Shown: one piece after another, positions 44,530 through 63,398 of the stretch
Numbering within the stretch: the first letter of the stretch is position 1
How the letters are laid out: each line of letters opens with the position of its first letter
NCBI RefSeq assembly: GCF_963583255.1
Contig: NC_084807.1
Location: 3,847,872-3,911,871 of the forward strand
Direction of reading: 5' to 3'
Length of the DNA stretch: 64,000 nt
Origin: Pyrus communis
Taxonomy: Eukaryota; Streptophyta; Magnoliopsida; Rosales; Rosaceae
The notes under the pieces: model-generated
The model's database searches: none
The model's input: only the letters and a program-made list of their open reading frames with translations
What the model was told of the DNA's origin: nothing
Translations under genes and position numbers: made by a program

Positions 44530-45060
44530 ATGACTTTGTGGAAGCTCATTGAAGATGTTACGTTGTGTGAATGTTGGGTTCATACTACTCATGACCCGAT
44601 TACGGGTAATGAGATGGATAAGCGAGAAATGTGGAGTAAAATTACGAAATCGTTCAACGATGTACATGGAAAAGATGCAAGATCTAGTCAAGGTCTTCAA
44701 GGTCGTTGGAAAAAACTCAACGCATCCTTTACTTGTTGGAAAAACGCCCTCTCTCATGCTTCTGGTAATTTGCGTAGTGGGACAAGTTTAGCGGATGAGG
44801 TAACAACATTTTTATTTATTTATATGCATTCCACCCACATCAATATTTTAATTTATTTAATTTCTTATGTAATTTTTATGTAATATGCATTCCACAATAC
44901 TTATGTAATTTTTATGTAATTTTTATATAATTTTTATGCATTCAACAATTCTTATGTAATTTTTATGTAATTTTTATAGACACTACAAGTACAAGCATTC
45001 TACAATGCAAAGAACCATAACAAATCATTCAACAAATGAGAATGTTGGCAAATTGTCAAA
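44530..45060 (+). pseudogene. Harbinger ORF1 (Myb/SANT-like) remnant
   Basis: Exon 1 (44530-44799, 90 codons) reads MTLWKLIEDVTLCECWVH, then GLQGRWKKLNASFTCW, the trihelix/Myb-like DNA-binding pattern of Harbinger ORF1, which helps the transposase reach the element ends. It ends at a donor (GAG followed by GTAACA). After an intron of repeated TTATGTAATTTTT words, exon 2 starts near 44981 with TLQVQAFYNAKNHNKSFNK and meets TGA where Trp is expected (45039-45041). Homology continues for about ten codons, then switches to transposase sequence in the opposite sense. Confidence 0.75.
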
Positions 45061-45861
45061 TCCATGGAACACCAAAAAAAGCATGCCAAATCCATGTATC
45101 AAAAGAAGCAACCGCTTCCAGAATGATGCTTTTGGCTCATTTTCTGTCGCCATAAGCTCATTGCCATGCACTTGGACAATTTTTCCATGTCCAGTGCATG
45201 CAGTCGATGCTTCCAATCATGCCAGGGAAGTCTCGCATCTCACCCTTCCTCAGAAGCCTTCGCATGTCCCTTGTCGTGGGTTGCCAAAGGTACTCATTGG
45301 TGTAGAGGGCTTCAATTGCAGAGCAAAACCGCATCAGGGACTCCAGAACTGTTGTTTTTCCCATCCTTGCGATCTCATCCACTTGATCTGCAGATGCTCC
45401 ATATGCAAGTATTTGCAAGGCAGCCGTAATTTTTTGCTCAGGAAGAAGACTTAGAACATGAAAAACATCCTCTTTTTGCACAAAATATGGATCATGGTTG
45501 CAAACATCACTCATGATTTTAGCGAACAAACTTCGTTGCATTCTAAACCGACGTCTAAAAATATGATCAGGGTAAACGCTGTTGGGAATAAAATAATCTT
45601 CTAAGAGATCTTTACCTCGTCTTTCCCTTCTTGTATCGATGTTTGCCACACGTCCGGGTTTGGCTATCTGACCCATAGCTTCCATGATACGGCGGGAATG
45701 TGAGGCCCTCTACCTTCTATGGTGATCATCCTCATCCTCCTCCATTGCGAAGGCCTCATCTCCACCTCCACCTTGGTCAAGATTGACCAATTCTTCCTGT
45801 TGTGCCAACAACTTTTTTGCTGCTCTTGCAACTGTTTATACGCTCTCCTTGAAGAAGACAT
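45060..45861 (-). pseudogene. Harbinger (HARBI1-type) transposase remnant
   Basis: Starts MSSSRRAYKQLQEQQK at 45861. A frameshift in the A run at about 45809-45820 and a TAG at 45710-45712 break the N-terminus. The main part (45685 to 45158) has DIFRRRF-like and RFRMQRSLFAKIM segments, ADQVDEIARMGKTTVLES and the catalytic-core motif GMIGSIDCMHWTWKNCPSAW, holding one Asp of the DDE triad. TGA codons follow at 45158-45160 and 45137-45139. Readable homology ends at FDTWIWHAFFGVPW, so the rest of the DDE domain is deleted. Confidence 0.9.
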
Positions 45862-45994
45862 TGTAAGAACTCAAGATTTGAAAACGATAAAGAAGAATTC
45901 TGAGCTAAAAAAAAGGATTGAGTTTAATGTGAGGATGGATGTAGGGATGTAGGGTTTATATGGACAAAAAAAAAAGAAGATGAGGTTCTGGACA

Positions 45995-46245
45995 ATGCCA
46001 CGTGGCACTACGTGATTGGTTGAAAATCTTAGCGGAAATCTATTAAAAAAATAGTACGTTCGGATAATGACACGTGGCGTGACGAGATTGGTTAAAAATC
46101 TTATCGAAATCTTGCCTAAATTATTGTAAACAGGAAGTGACACGTGGGTTGTCGGGATTGGTTGAAAATCTTAGCGGAAATCTATTCAAAAAATAGTACG
46201 TTCGGATAATGACACGTGGCGTGACGAGATTGGTTAAAAATCCTA
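45995..46245. repeat. 143-bp repeat with four CACGTGG motifs
   Basis: Two copies of a 143-bp unit (CTTAGCGGAAATCTATT at about 46030 and 46172), each made of two related halves. CACGTGG (G-box core) occurs at about 46000, 46071, 46141 and 46213. It lies in the Harbinger subterminal region, 0.6-0.8 kb upstream of VPS15. Confidence 0.8.
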
Positions 46246-46380
46246 TCCAAAATTAAAACTATTTTTTTATTTATTATTTTATAAAAAAATTATTTAATAT
46301 TTGAAATGGACTGGGTGCCAGCGAATTTTGTAGGGGTGGAGATCGTTTGTGCCGGCGCATTTTTAGACTAGGTGCCAGCA

Positions 46381-46656
46381 CATTTTTTTTTGGTGTAGAT
46401 GCTTTGATCTATTACTGTTCATTGGGTCTATTACTGTTCAATTAAGTGGATAAATGGGCTGGTTGCTGTCGCAAGGTGGATAAGGGTGGAGTTGCTGTCA
46501 TGTTCTTCCTCTTCCCATCACATTTTTTTTTGGGCGTAGATGCTTTGGCCTCTTACTGTTTATTGGGTCTATTACTGTTCAATTAAGTGGATAAATGGGC
46601 TGGTTGCTGGCACGAAGTGGATAAGGGTGGAGTTGCTGTCATGTTCTTCCTCTTCC
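46381..46656. repeat. 140-bp tandem duplication in the VPS15 upstream region
   Basis: 46381-46520 and 46521-46656 are close copies, both containing GTAGATGCTTTG, GGATAAATGGGCTGGTTGCT and TGTTCTTCCTCTTCCC. The second copy ends about 150 bp before the VPS15 start codon. Confidence 0.9.
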
Positions 46657-46806
46657 CACTCCCTCCGACATGCAGAAATCCTAAGCTCTAAATTCCCCAT
46701 TATTTTTTTTTCTCATTCAATTGGTTTAGGAGGTTGCGTGCCCCCAAAGTTTAATGTTAAGCCCTAATTGATTGCGGATTGGGAGGCAAAGGCAAAGGGA
46801 AAATCG

Positions 46807-49800
46807 ATGGGGAACAAGATCGCTCGAACGACGCAAGTGTCGGCGTCGGAGTATTACCTCCACGACCTGCCGTCGTCCTACAACGTGGTCTTGAAGGAGG
46901 TTCTAGGGCGGAGCCGCTTCTTCAAGTCGATTGAGTGCAAGCACGACGAGGGTTTGGTCCTCGTCAAGGTCTATTTCAAGCGCGGCGACTCCATTGATCT
47001 CCGCGAATACGAGCGCCGTCTTTGCCACATCAAGGAAACCTTCCGTGCTCTCGATCACCCTCACGTTTGGCCCTTCCAGGTCCTTTTCCTATTTCTTCTG
47101 CTTTTGATTAGCATAAACAGGATTAGTTAACTTTCAATTAGTTTAATTTATGTATTACTATAGCATATGAGTTTGATTAATGCTAAAACTCCTGGGTTTT
47201 GCTTGGAAGCTGATGTTTCCAAGTGGGTCTGAGTTGTTTTGATGTTTCTGAGTAGTATCATACCATGCTTTGATGTTTCCAAGTTTATAAAGAAGAAAAC
47301 TTTTGAGTATATGGTACCCCCGATGTCTTCTTCTTGCAGTTTTGGCAAGAGACAGATAAAGCAGCTTATCTCGTGAGGCAATTCTTCTTCAACAATCTGC
47401 ATGACCGATTAAGCACACGCCCTTTTCTCAGTCTAATCGAGAAGAAATGGTTGGCTTTTCAGGTCTTTCTTTCTCACCTGCCCTCTGTCTGTCTTCCCTG
47501 AATTTTAAGTTTCTAATGTTTGTAGTTCTGCTGAGCGTTTTGTTTTGTGGTGGTTGGTGCAGTTACTTCTTGCTCTGAAGCAGTGCCATGACAAAGGAAT
47601 ATGTCACGGTCAGTTCAGTTTAGTTCTGGAACTTCATCAGTGTTATCTTGTCAATGTCATAGTAAAGTTATTGGTTTTCTATTTTTTTGTCGTATTAGGT
47701 GATATTAAGTGCGAGAATGTATTGGTGACTTCTTGGAATTGGCTTTACCTTGCTGACTTCGCATCTTTCAAACCCACCTACATACCATATGACGATCCTT
47801 CTGATTTCTCTTTTTTCTTTGACACTGGAGGAAGAAGGCTTTGTTATCTTGCTCCTGAGGTTCGCTTTTCTATCTCTTTTCTGCGTTCACTTTCTTTCCA
47901 TTTCTCTACCGAGGAGGTGCCCCACTTTTATACATTTTCTGTCTTTTTTTCTGATGTTGTAAGCGTTTATGTAATTATGTGCATACATCATGAACATATA
48001 TGCTCATCAAAGGGATACGGCTTGCAGTCATAAGATCCGGCTTGATCGGAGTGGGTTTGTGAATTTGATAATGTGGCTGCTATCCTGGAACAAAATTTGA
48101 GCAATTATACAAATTTCAATGCAGTACGAATCATAGTAAAATGTATATATTTGCACCGATTTATAACATCTTGTTATGCATCTAAATATACTAAATTTAT
48201 TGAATAGCTTTTTTCTGCATCTTTTAGGAGTCAACTTAGAAGTTTGACCACTAATTTTATGAAAGATCTTACTAACCAGTCATGATGTATACTTTCGTTA
48301 ATAACACGGTTACATTATTAAGTTTATTCAAATGCCTTCTTTTTTCAGAGATTTTATGAGCATGGAGGTGAGATGCAGGTTGCACAAGATGCACCGTTAA
48401 GACCATCTATGGACATATTTGCTGTAGGGTGAGCTTTTGTGATGTTAGGATCTCTCTTTTTAGAGCATGACTGTTTCATTTTTATGTCAAATTTGAAGTT
48501 GAAATCTCAGATATAGAATGATAATGATATATGTCAATTTAACCCTTGCATTGTCAAAGCCCGAATGAAAATGTGCTCATGCTTAATGATCACCACAATC
48601 ATGATGATTTTCTCTTGGGATGCATCATCATACTCACGACGTTGTTTTAGGTGTGTAATTGCTGAGCTTTTCCTTGAGGGCCAGCCACTATTCGAACTCT
48701 CTCAACTTCTTGCTTATCGTAGAGGGCAGTACGATCCTAGCCAACTTCTTGAAAAGGTACTCTCTCGCTACTAAGTATACAATTCTGTTCGAGTTTTCAT
48801 CACATCTCTTTCCATAGTGTTTTATATTACTCCTTATCTAGTTGCTTCCCTAGTCTTGAACCTTATATTTCGGACAACCCTTGGTTATTATATTTCATCT
48901 TACTTGTTCTAGTGTTGCCTAACTGATGTACATGGTTATTATATGCACTCTGAATGCAGATACCGGATTATGGGATTCGCAAGATGATACTTCATATGAT
49001 TCAGTTGGAACCAGAGTTGCGACTTTCTGCTGATAGCTACCTGCAGGAGTATACAACTGTTGTGTTTCCAAGTTACTTCTCTCCGTTTCTGCATAATTTT
49101 CATTGTTTCTGGAATCCCCTTCATTCAGATATGAGGGTAAGAAATGTTGGTACATAATATTTAAGACTGGCACTTCATAATTTTTGGAACTCACATTAAG
49201 GTAATATTTTACTCTGTAATTATTGTATGTAGGTTGCACTTTGCCAGAGTGTTTTTCATGAGATACTTAAACAAATGATGAGCAGTAGGTCAACTGAGGA
49301 CACTGGTGGAAACGGACTGGGAACTCCTTCAAGTGCCAATGCACTTAGTGGTAGAACTTCTCAGGAGGCAGTTGGAATGCAGAACAAAAGTTTGACAAAG
49401 GGCTCGTTTCCAAAGAGAGAAGAGATGGGTAAAGGCTTAAAATGTGATCAATTAGAACTTCTTGGTGATATCAATACTCTTCTTCGGGATGTTAAACAAA
49501 GTAATAATTACTCTGGTACCAAGCCAATGCTGAATGATATTCCTGATTCTGCGTTTTCCCCGAATCTTGGAAACTATGGCATGCAATCTCCTGGTGATTT
49601 ACTTCAATCCATCTCCAATGCATTTAGGAGAAATGATCATCCTTTTCTGAAAAAGATTACATTGAATGATTTTAATTCATTGATGTCCAAGTATGACAGC
49701 CAGTCAGATACCTTTGGCATGCCGTTTCTGCCATTACCTGAAGACAGTATCAGATGTGAGGGCATGGTTCTGATTACCTCGCTGCTCTGTTCCTGCATAC

Positions 49801-52800
49801 GTAATGTAAAATTGCCTCATTTAAGGAGGAGGGCCATACTCTTGCTGAAATCGTCTGCCTTGTACATTGATGATGAAGATCGTTTGCAACGTGTAATTCC
49901 ATATGTTGTTGCAATGCTTTCAGATTCAGCTGCAATTGTGCGTTGTGCTGCCTTGGAGACGTTGTGTGACATTCTCCCTCTAGTCCGGGATTTTCCACCC
50001 AGTGATGCAAAAATTTTTCCGGAGTATATATTGCCAATGCTTTCCACGCTTCCCGATGACCCAGAGGAAAGCGTGAGAATATGTTATGCCAGTAATATAG
50101 CTAAGCTGGCATTAACTGCTTATGGTTTCTTGGTTCACTCAATACGCTTGAGTGAGGCTGGGGTACTTGATGAATTAACTTCTGCAAAAAAGCCGCTGGT
50201 ATCATCTAGTGAGACATCTGGTCAACTGCAGAGGGTGAATAGCGATGCACAGCTTGCAGTGTTGAGGAAATCTATAGCTGAGGTCATTCAAGAACTTGTT
50301 ATGGGTCCAAAGAAAACTCCAAATATCAGGAGAGCACTCCTTCAGGACATTAGCAACCTATGCTGCTTCTTTGGCCAGAGACAGAGTAATGATTTTTTGT
50401 TACCCATTCTCCCTGCTTTTCTGAATGATCGAGATGAGCAGCTGAGAGCAGTATTCTATGGGCAAATTGTGTATGTGTGTTTCTTTGTGGGTCAAAGAAG
50501 TGTGGAAGAATATCTTTTACCTTATATTGAGCAGGCTGTAAGTGATGTTACAGAGGCTGTCATTGTCAATGCATTGGACTGTCTGGCCATTTTGTGCAAA
50601 AGTGGTTTCTTGAGGAAGAGGATACTTCTAGAAATGATTGAGCGTGCATTTCCATTGTTATGCTATCCCAGTCAGTGGGTAAGAAGGTCAGCTGTCACTT
50701 TTATTGCAGCCAGTAGTGAAAGCTTAGGTGCTGTAGATTCCTATGTCTTTCTAGCCCCTGTTATTCGCCCCTTACTCCGCAGACAGCCAGCATCTCTTGC
50801 TTCTGAAAAGGCTCTCCTTTCGTCTTTAAAACCTCCAGTCTCAAGACAGGTTTTTTACCAAGTTCTAGAAAATGCAAGGAGTTCAGACATGTTGGAAAGA
50901 CAGAGAAAGATATGGTACAACTCTTGGCCTCAGTCTAAACAATGGGAAAGTGTTGATTTACTTCAGCAAGGGGTTGAGGAACTGAGTTCAACAAGGAGCT
51001 GGCCAGACAAGCACCAGAGTCCTGAAAATCATAAACTTACTGGAAAGGCCTTGCAACAAGGAGAGTTAACTGAATGTGATGATGGTGAGGATAAGTTGAG
51101 AAGTATGGGAAGCTTTACACGCGCTTCTAGTACAGTTGACATTCACGATCCTTTGTCCTCTGAAAAAATGCAGTATTCAGGTTTTATGTGGCCACAGGGA
51201 AGTTATGTGAATAGCTTCATGTGCGATAAATCATCAGTTGGCATACCTTTATACTCCTTTAGCATGGACAAGCGAGCAGCGGGAGTTCCTCCTCCAGCAT
51301 CTGATTCTCCTTCACAAGTGAATTCAGTAGTAATTGGTACATCATCCATGCCTTGGATAGAGCCAGTAAATAAATCATTTAGTTTGGCTAGTTCTGTTCC
51401 AGCACCTAAGCTTGTGTCAGGATCATTCAATTTTGGCAATGGCTCCAAACAGTTCTATAGAGTTGTACATGAGCCTGATGGTAGGGATAATGATCAAACC
51501 GCCTTTGCTAATAGCAAGCTTCAAAATATGGGATTATCTGGCACTACAAAAGGAAGTGCCATACCCTTGGAAGATGCATCCACTTCAAGTGATCCAACAG
51601 GAATGCCGTCTTCTGCACGAAATTCATCAATTCCAGACTCTGGTTGGAGGCCTCGTGGGGTGTTGGTTGCTCACCTGCAAGAACATCGGTCTGCTGTCAA
51701 TGACATAGCCATTTCAACTGATCATAGCTTTTTTGTGAGCGCATCTGATGATTCCACTGTTAAGGTGTGGGATTCAAGAAAGTTGGAAAAGGACATATCA
51801 TTTCGGTCAAGGTTAACTTATCATCTAGAGGGAAGCCGTGCACTGTGCAGTGCAATGCTCCGGGGGTCTGCTCGAGTCGTTGTAGGAGCATGTGATGGCA
51901 TGATACATATGTTTTCTGTTGATTACATCTCCAGGGGACTTGGTAATGTGGTTGAAAAGTATTCAGGTGTTGCTGATATCAAGAAGAAGGATATAAAGGA
52001 GGGTGCCATATTGAGCTTGTTAAATTTCTCAGCGGATAACTGCACAAATCAGATGGTTATGTACAGCACCCAAAATTGTGGTATCCATCTTTGGGATACA
52101 AGGTTGAACACCAATTCTTGGACATTGAGAGCAACTCCTGAGGAGGGCTATGTGTCTTCGCTGGTAACAGGCTCCTGTGAAAATTGGTTTGTGTCAGGAT
52201 CTTCGAGGGGTGTGCTTACTCTTTGGGATATGAGGTTCCTTATTCCTGTAAACTCATGGCAGTATTCTTCTGTTTGCCCAATAGAGAAAATGTGCCTTTT
52301 TCTTCCTCCACCTAATGCCTCCGTGTCTGCTGCTGCAAGGCCCCTTATTTATGTTGCTGCAGGTTGCAACGAAGTTTCTATTTGGAATGCTGAAAATGGA
52401 AGCTGCCACCAGGTACATAAAAATTCTCTTTTATTGGTTTGCACACTTACACAGAAATCATCTTATATAAGTTTTCTTAGATATTAGATATGGATTGTAC
52501 TGGAAAAGTTAGATGATAAAATCGTATGCATAGATTACACTCCTCTGGTTGCCCTTTTTTTCAAAGCGTAAAAACAAAGAAAACTGAAAGCAAAGATCAG
52601 ATCTTATTTTATAAAAGCAGGATGGGGTTTGGGCAGAAATCATGAATTGGAGAGTTAAGAGGCATTTTGTGGTTTCATCCATGCACTCTCTTTTAGGTTA
52701 AAATTGAAGGATTGTTGGTTTTACTCTGTGGTTTACCAAAATTTCCAACTTCTTTTCTTCAGACTAGCTGAATGATATATTAGTTTCTTGTAGTCCGATT

Positions 52801-54140
52801 TTTATTTTACTGATTCTTGATGACTCCTAGAATCAGCCCCCTGCTTCTCCCTCACCCTCATGAACCCCATAACCAATAGAAATGCAAAACTTGAGGGTGC
52901 TTAAGATTGGATTATGCAAATTTTTACTTTGGAGATGGTAATTTGTTGATTAGGAAAAAGGTTAAATTTGTGTAGACAAAACTATCAAGTGCCTCTTGGC
53001 CCTTGGATGGTCTGTTCAGCCTTTGAGTTTTACCAAACCTTTTAAATGCTTATTATTTCTCTCTTTTTTATTTTTTATTTTCATTGCCTACACATGGCCC
53101 CTTTCTTGTTAAGTCTACCTTCGTTTGTTCAAATGTTGAGATAGATGTTCATTTTTTTTTTCCTGCAGGTGCTGAGAGTGGCAAGTTACGAAAGTGATGC
53201 TGAAATGTCTGAAGTGCCTTGGGCCTTGGCTAAGTCATCAAGTAAAAGTTCCAAACCAGATCTGAGACGGAATGGCAATTCCCACTACAGAGTTGATGAA
53301 CTAAATGAACCCACTCCTCGTCTTCCTGGAATCCGTTCATTGCTGCCCTTACCTGGGGGTGATTTGATAACTGGAGGAACCGATTTGAAGATACGTCGAT
53401 GGGATCATTACAGGTTTGTACACAACTTCAATAGTACTTTCTTGGTTTACTAAAGGGTCTTGTTATCTAATTGGCTTTATCCATATATTGCAGCCCCGGT
53501 CGAAGTTACTCAATTTGTGGGCCAAACTTGAAGGGAGTTGGTAATGATGATTTCTATGCAACAAGATCTAGCTTTGGTGTGGAAGTTGTGCAGGTATGAT
53601 TAATCAGTTGTAGTCATATATCTATGAAATGAGGTGGCATGGTAAACTATCCTCGGTGGAAGGGTATGATGAGGTTGATCTTAGATTATTTAACTTTATC
53701 CTCCTAAAACCACAGTTAACGTAAAATGACTTGGTAGTTTCAAAGAACCTTCATGGAACTGGCAATAGGATGTGCTTGCTGTTATTATATTTCTTTTATA
53801 AGCTGCTTAAACTTTATGTCGCAGGTCGTTCTATTGTGTTCTTGGTCTCGGTGTTTGCGTTGTAACAAATAGGACGCTAGATCAGTTGCTAAGTTGAAGA
53901 AAATTACTATTATTATTTTAATTTGGTACGTAATTCTTGAATTGGTTTTTGGTTTAAATATAGGAGACAAAAAGACGACCTCTAACATCAAAGCTGACAG
54001 CCAAGGCAGTTCTTGCGGCTGCTGCCACTGATTCTGCTGGCTGCCACCGCGATTCAATCCTATCATTGGCCTCGGTTAAGTTAAATCAGAGACACTTAAT
54101 ATCAAGCGGTAGAGATGGGGCAATTAAGGTTTGGAAGTGA
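46807..54140 (+). CDS. VPS15: VPS15, regulatory pseudokinase subunit of class III PI3-kinase
   Basis: Eleven coding exons: 46807-47079, 47340-47462, 47563-47608, 47699-47859, 48349-48428, 48651-48756, 48960-49136, 49233-52412, 53169-53413, 53494-53593 and 53964-54140. All have GT/AG introns and phases that join, giving 1555 residues, near the plant family length. The protein scaffolds VPS34 with ATG6 to make PI3P on endosomes and autophagic membranes. MGNKIART fits N-myristoylation at Gly2. The kinase-like domain has HGDIKCEN at 147-154, DFA (167-169) in place of DFG, and APE at 199-201. HEAT-type helical repeats lie at about 500-760 and WD40 repeats at about 1136-1555 ([29 protein letters not shown], final IKVW). 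Start chosen for the MGNK motif; an in-frame upstream ATG at 46768 would destroy the myristoylation signal. No lesion seen. Orthologous to At4g29380 from memory. Confidence 0.97.
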
Positions 54141-55713
54141 TTGACAAGGTGATAGATATTATGTTGTACATACATAGCACAATGCTAGTGTTGTTGTACA
54201 TTATTGTTAAGCTTAGACTCCCTATTTTAACAGTTGCCTAACCCCTCGTCATATATATATATATATGTTTGTGTCACACCCTGCTCGATATGTATAGTTT
54301 ATACACATGTAGAAATATAGATAGGCTCGTAAATTATTGATGACGTGCCTCCCTTTGTTGATATTTACTGTGGAAATGCTTGATACAGGATTACGTAAAT
54401 TTGGGCATAGTTGCGATTCCAGGTTCAAATTTTCTTTCATATTTACTGTTGTATTGCATCTGGAAAGAATATGGTTTCGATGGTATTGGTTCTTGCCGTT
54501 TTCTGCTTGCAACGTTTGAATTTTGAGATTCATATGGTAAGAATGTCCTATTACCAGTCTTGTTCTCTTAGACTCCATGGTTGAAGGAAATTGTGGTCAC
54601 TTACCGATCGGTCTTAATTGACCAATGCATGGTCATTTTAACTTTGTTGTACTTTTTTCTCCACCTTGGATTCAGATCGAACGGTCAGTGATCATAATAT
54701 TCTTGGACCATTGGGTTTAGCAGAACTGGCCTCGTACTTCTACGGAGTGTACTTTTTCATGGTTTGGGAGTTAAACTCCATGTATTGCTTGACGTATAAC
54801 ATATAGTGGATTTGTTTTTGTCTTTTGTTGAATCTTTTTCATGTCTCGATATAATTTGATAAGGCAATGATTTTTCAAAACGGGAACAATGCAGCCTCTT
54901 GAAATGTGTACTTTTCAAATCTTCGTAGGAAGGAAAATTACTAAACCAGCATGATAAAAGCAATCCTTCAAGGGCATCTTCAATCGTTTTCGGAACCTGT
55001 AAATATGAGTTCCACTTCAATGGAAATATGTAAATTGAAGTTGGGTATTTTTTATCCCGTCGATTAGATTTCTAGCCAACAAGAAGAAGAGGAGGGGCAA
55101 GGAGGAAGGACGAAGATAAGAAAAGAAAAGAAAAAAAAAAAATCACAACCCAGTTCGTCCCCCAACTCCCCTCACAGCGACCAGTCCGTTACATTTTTTT
55201 GCCAAGTGGCACATATTTGGTAGTCACGTCAGCACTTAACGGATCCATGAATGGAAAATGTAACGGATGTATTATTTTGAAATAAAATAGTACTTAAGGT
55301 ATGAAAATGTAATTTACCCTTACAGTAAATATCAAATAATAAATTTGATTAGATTAACTGTAAATAAAGTAGATAATAAATTTTATTAGATAAACCGTAA
55401 ATAAAGTTCAACGCTACGTCGTAGTACTAAGGGAAATAATTTTTAATTTTTAATTTTTTTCTTTTTCGGTTACGTGAGGATGGTGGATGCTCGAGCAAAG
55501 AAAAGAAATATTTCTACTTTTTCTTTTTCCTGCGTTCCTGCTTTCCTGCTTTCTTCTCTCGTTCAATTATTTCTGGCTTCTTGCTGGTTCTTCTGGGACC
55601 AAACAAGTTTGGTTTTAATACTTCCATTCTTCCTTTCCCAAAAACCCTAATTTCAAGGATCAAATCAAATACGAACTAACCGATCATTCATACCGATTAT
55701 ATAATTAACAAAA
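54141..55713. other. VPS15 3' region and AMMECR1-gene promoter region
   Basis: Holds the VPS15 3' untranslated region to about 54250, a short TA run, the palindromic MITE at 54576-54716 and AT-rich DNA. The last 250 bases are pyrimidine-rich, as in a plant leader. No further gene seen. Confidence 0.4.
54576..54716. mobile_element. Palindromic MITE, copy 1
   Basis: Contains GAAATTGTGGTCACTTACCG and the inverse-type CGAACGGTCAGTGATCAT. An inverted copy lies at 56737-56848 in intron 1 of the AMMECR1-family gene. Confidence 0.6.
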
Positions 55714-61540
<5,827 letters not shown>

Positions 61541-62449
61541 CCAACTATGAACTACGCTAAAAGAAAGCATTTGGTTTGGAGGGGTGGATTTGTTTGTTGT
61601 TCCATAACCATTGAAGACTCCAATAATGTGACAATTATCATTCTTCAGATTCCTTCGATTTTTGAAGAAAGAAATCAAACACTTGAACTCAGCTTCTCCC
61701 GAATGCTATGTTGTACTTTTATAAACTTGTAACTCAATTTCCCAAAAACTAGTAATATTGCATGTGTAATTTTATGTCCTTTCGACTTCACACCCTGAGA
61801 AAAACTTATATGGCAGAGGTACACCGTCTCCGATGCCAATAAAATGAGGACACGGATTAAAACATACACGTCTTCGTTTCATTGGCATGGCAATCTACAA
61901 TCTACTTGTGCCATATAAGTCATCGTTCGTCAACCTAACTAGAGGTGGGCAAACGGCTAGAGGAACCGCGGGTTGGGGGTTCAGGGCGGGTACAAGTTGG
62001 TTCCTAATTTTAAAAAAGAGAAACGGGACAGTACAGGGTGGGGTTTTGAAATTTTAGGTTCAAGCCGGTTCAAAAAATATAGGTAAACGAGTACCCGGAC
62101 TGACTTGTTTGCTAAAATACCCCCGTGTTGGGTTTTGTCTCCCAGGCCCATTTCCATTTTTCCTCCCCGTGACAGTTCTCACTTGCAATTATCCTTCCCG
62201 TAGCACAAACACACCACACCCACACCCCACTTGAGAAGAAGACTTATGTCGCGCCGGTGTCGAGATCCGGTTAGAAGCAAACGTCAGAAAATCGGTAAAA
62301 GTCGACAAATCGTTCCAGGAAACGGCGGATTACATCGTTCTGCTGCGCACCCAGGTCGTGATTTTGCAGGGACTCGTCGGAAAATGTTGCTGCTGTACCA
62401 TAATAGTTCAATATCTTTTAATTTGTCAATGCAAAAAAAGAAAATGAAA

Positions 62450-62545
62450 AAAGATTGGGTTTTTTGGGATCAGCAGATGGGTTACAGTTCGGAGGATTTG
62501 CTCAAGGCGTCGGCGGAGACGCTGGGGAGGGGAACGAATAGGATA
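62450..62545 (+). pseudogene. Fragment of a leucine-rich-repeat receptor kinase gene
   Basis: An open frame (62231-62566) contains MGYSSEDLLKASAETLGRGT, the juxtamembrane-to-kinase junction of inactive LRR receptor kinases of the At1g60630 type (family from memory). Homology stops after GRGT, where GSTYKAV is expected. The upstream 60 codons are not recognised. It is a small displaced piece, not a gene. Confidence 0.75.
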
Positions 62546-62732
62546 CGAAGACCAGATTTAGGTTAAGCATGAGTGAAGATTTGGACCGTGAGGACCCGTA
62601 GGAATCGGTCCGGTTAGGTCCGGATTCCATTTTGCAAATTCCAAAACCCGTCCCATTCCGTTTTATTAACAAAAGGTTTCAGTCCGGCTTTTTCAATTTT
62701 GAGCCCGGCCCGGTCCATGCCCATTCCTAATT

Positions 62733-63167
62733 TTTACCCCTTAAATTATCTCTGTTTCAAGTTTCAACATTTATTTCTTGAGAGACACGCATACACAAAG
62801 AAACAATTCCTTAATTTTCTTTACACTCAACCAAACCAAGTTAAAAAAAGGATGGTTTAATTTTTCTTAATACATTTTTCTCGCGTGGCTTCTCCCTCGT
62901 TTTTCAACCGGGCCATTGACAATGTAATTGCCCCTGAGTCTAGTAATTATAAAAGTTTAAGGAGTAATCGGTTAAAATTAAAGTTCAAAAGAAAATTGAT
63001 TAATTATAAAAGTTCAAAAAAAACAATAAAAATAAAAATGGTCAGTTCCTTACAAGTTTGAAGAGACGAGAAATCGACAAATACAAACAAATTGTTTGTA
63101 GGTTAAGTTCTTATTAAGAGGATCAATTTGAAACAGATAGATAATTTAAGGGGTAAAAATAGAATGA
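62733..63167. repeat. Inverted repeat of about 38 bp around 370 bp
   Basis: TTTTTACCCCTTAAATTATC at the left (about 62735) and GATAATTTAAGGGGTAAAAA at the right (about 63140), extended by GAAACAGA on the inner side. Probably a worn MITE. Confidence 0.6.
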
Positions 63168-63349
63168 CAGTTTTAACCTTTTGCTGGAAAAGACGTCGTG
63201 ATCGAGTTGAGGAATCTAATACATGCCAGACCTGGAAATGTCAGTCACAATTGCTACATTTATTTACCAAAAAACCAATAAAACCAATCTGACTTCCGAT
63301 TTCCCCAATATCCATTTTCCAGGTCTTCAACTTCCAGACGAAGCAAACT

Positions 63350-63398
63350 TCCCCTTAAATCCATCTCTCTCTCTCTCTCTCTCGGATTGATCTGACAA
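63350..63398 (+). other. 5' noncoding exon of the VAMP727-like gene (partial extent)
   Basis: A CT-repeat leader ends at GACAA followed by GTAAGT (donor at 63399). The intron ends with ATAATTCAG at 63859, three bases before the start codon. Confidence 0.6.

Larger units (their letters stand above)
43873..46497. mobile_element. Decayed PIF/Harbinger transposon with remnants of both genes
   Basis: Left end GAGCAACTCCAGCCC at 43873; right end GGGTGGAGTTGCT, with a second, tandemly duplicated copy of that end 140 bp further on. It carries a Myb-like ORF1 remnant on the plus strand and a HARBI1-type transposase remnant on the minus strand, converging at about 45060, where the 3' parts of both genes are missing. 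Near the right end is a 143-bp repeat with CACGTGG motifs. The target duplication is not certain. Confidence 0.7.

Noticed and set aside
49774..50047. Minus-strand frames opposite VPS15
   Set aside because: Shadows of the long coding exon; no independent support.
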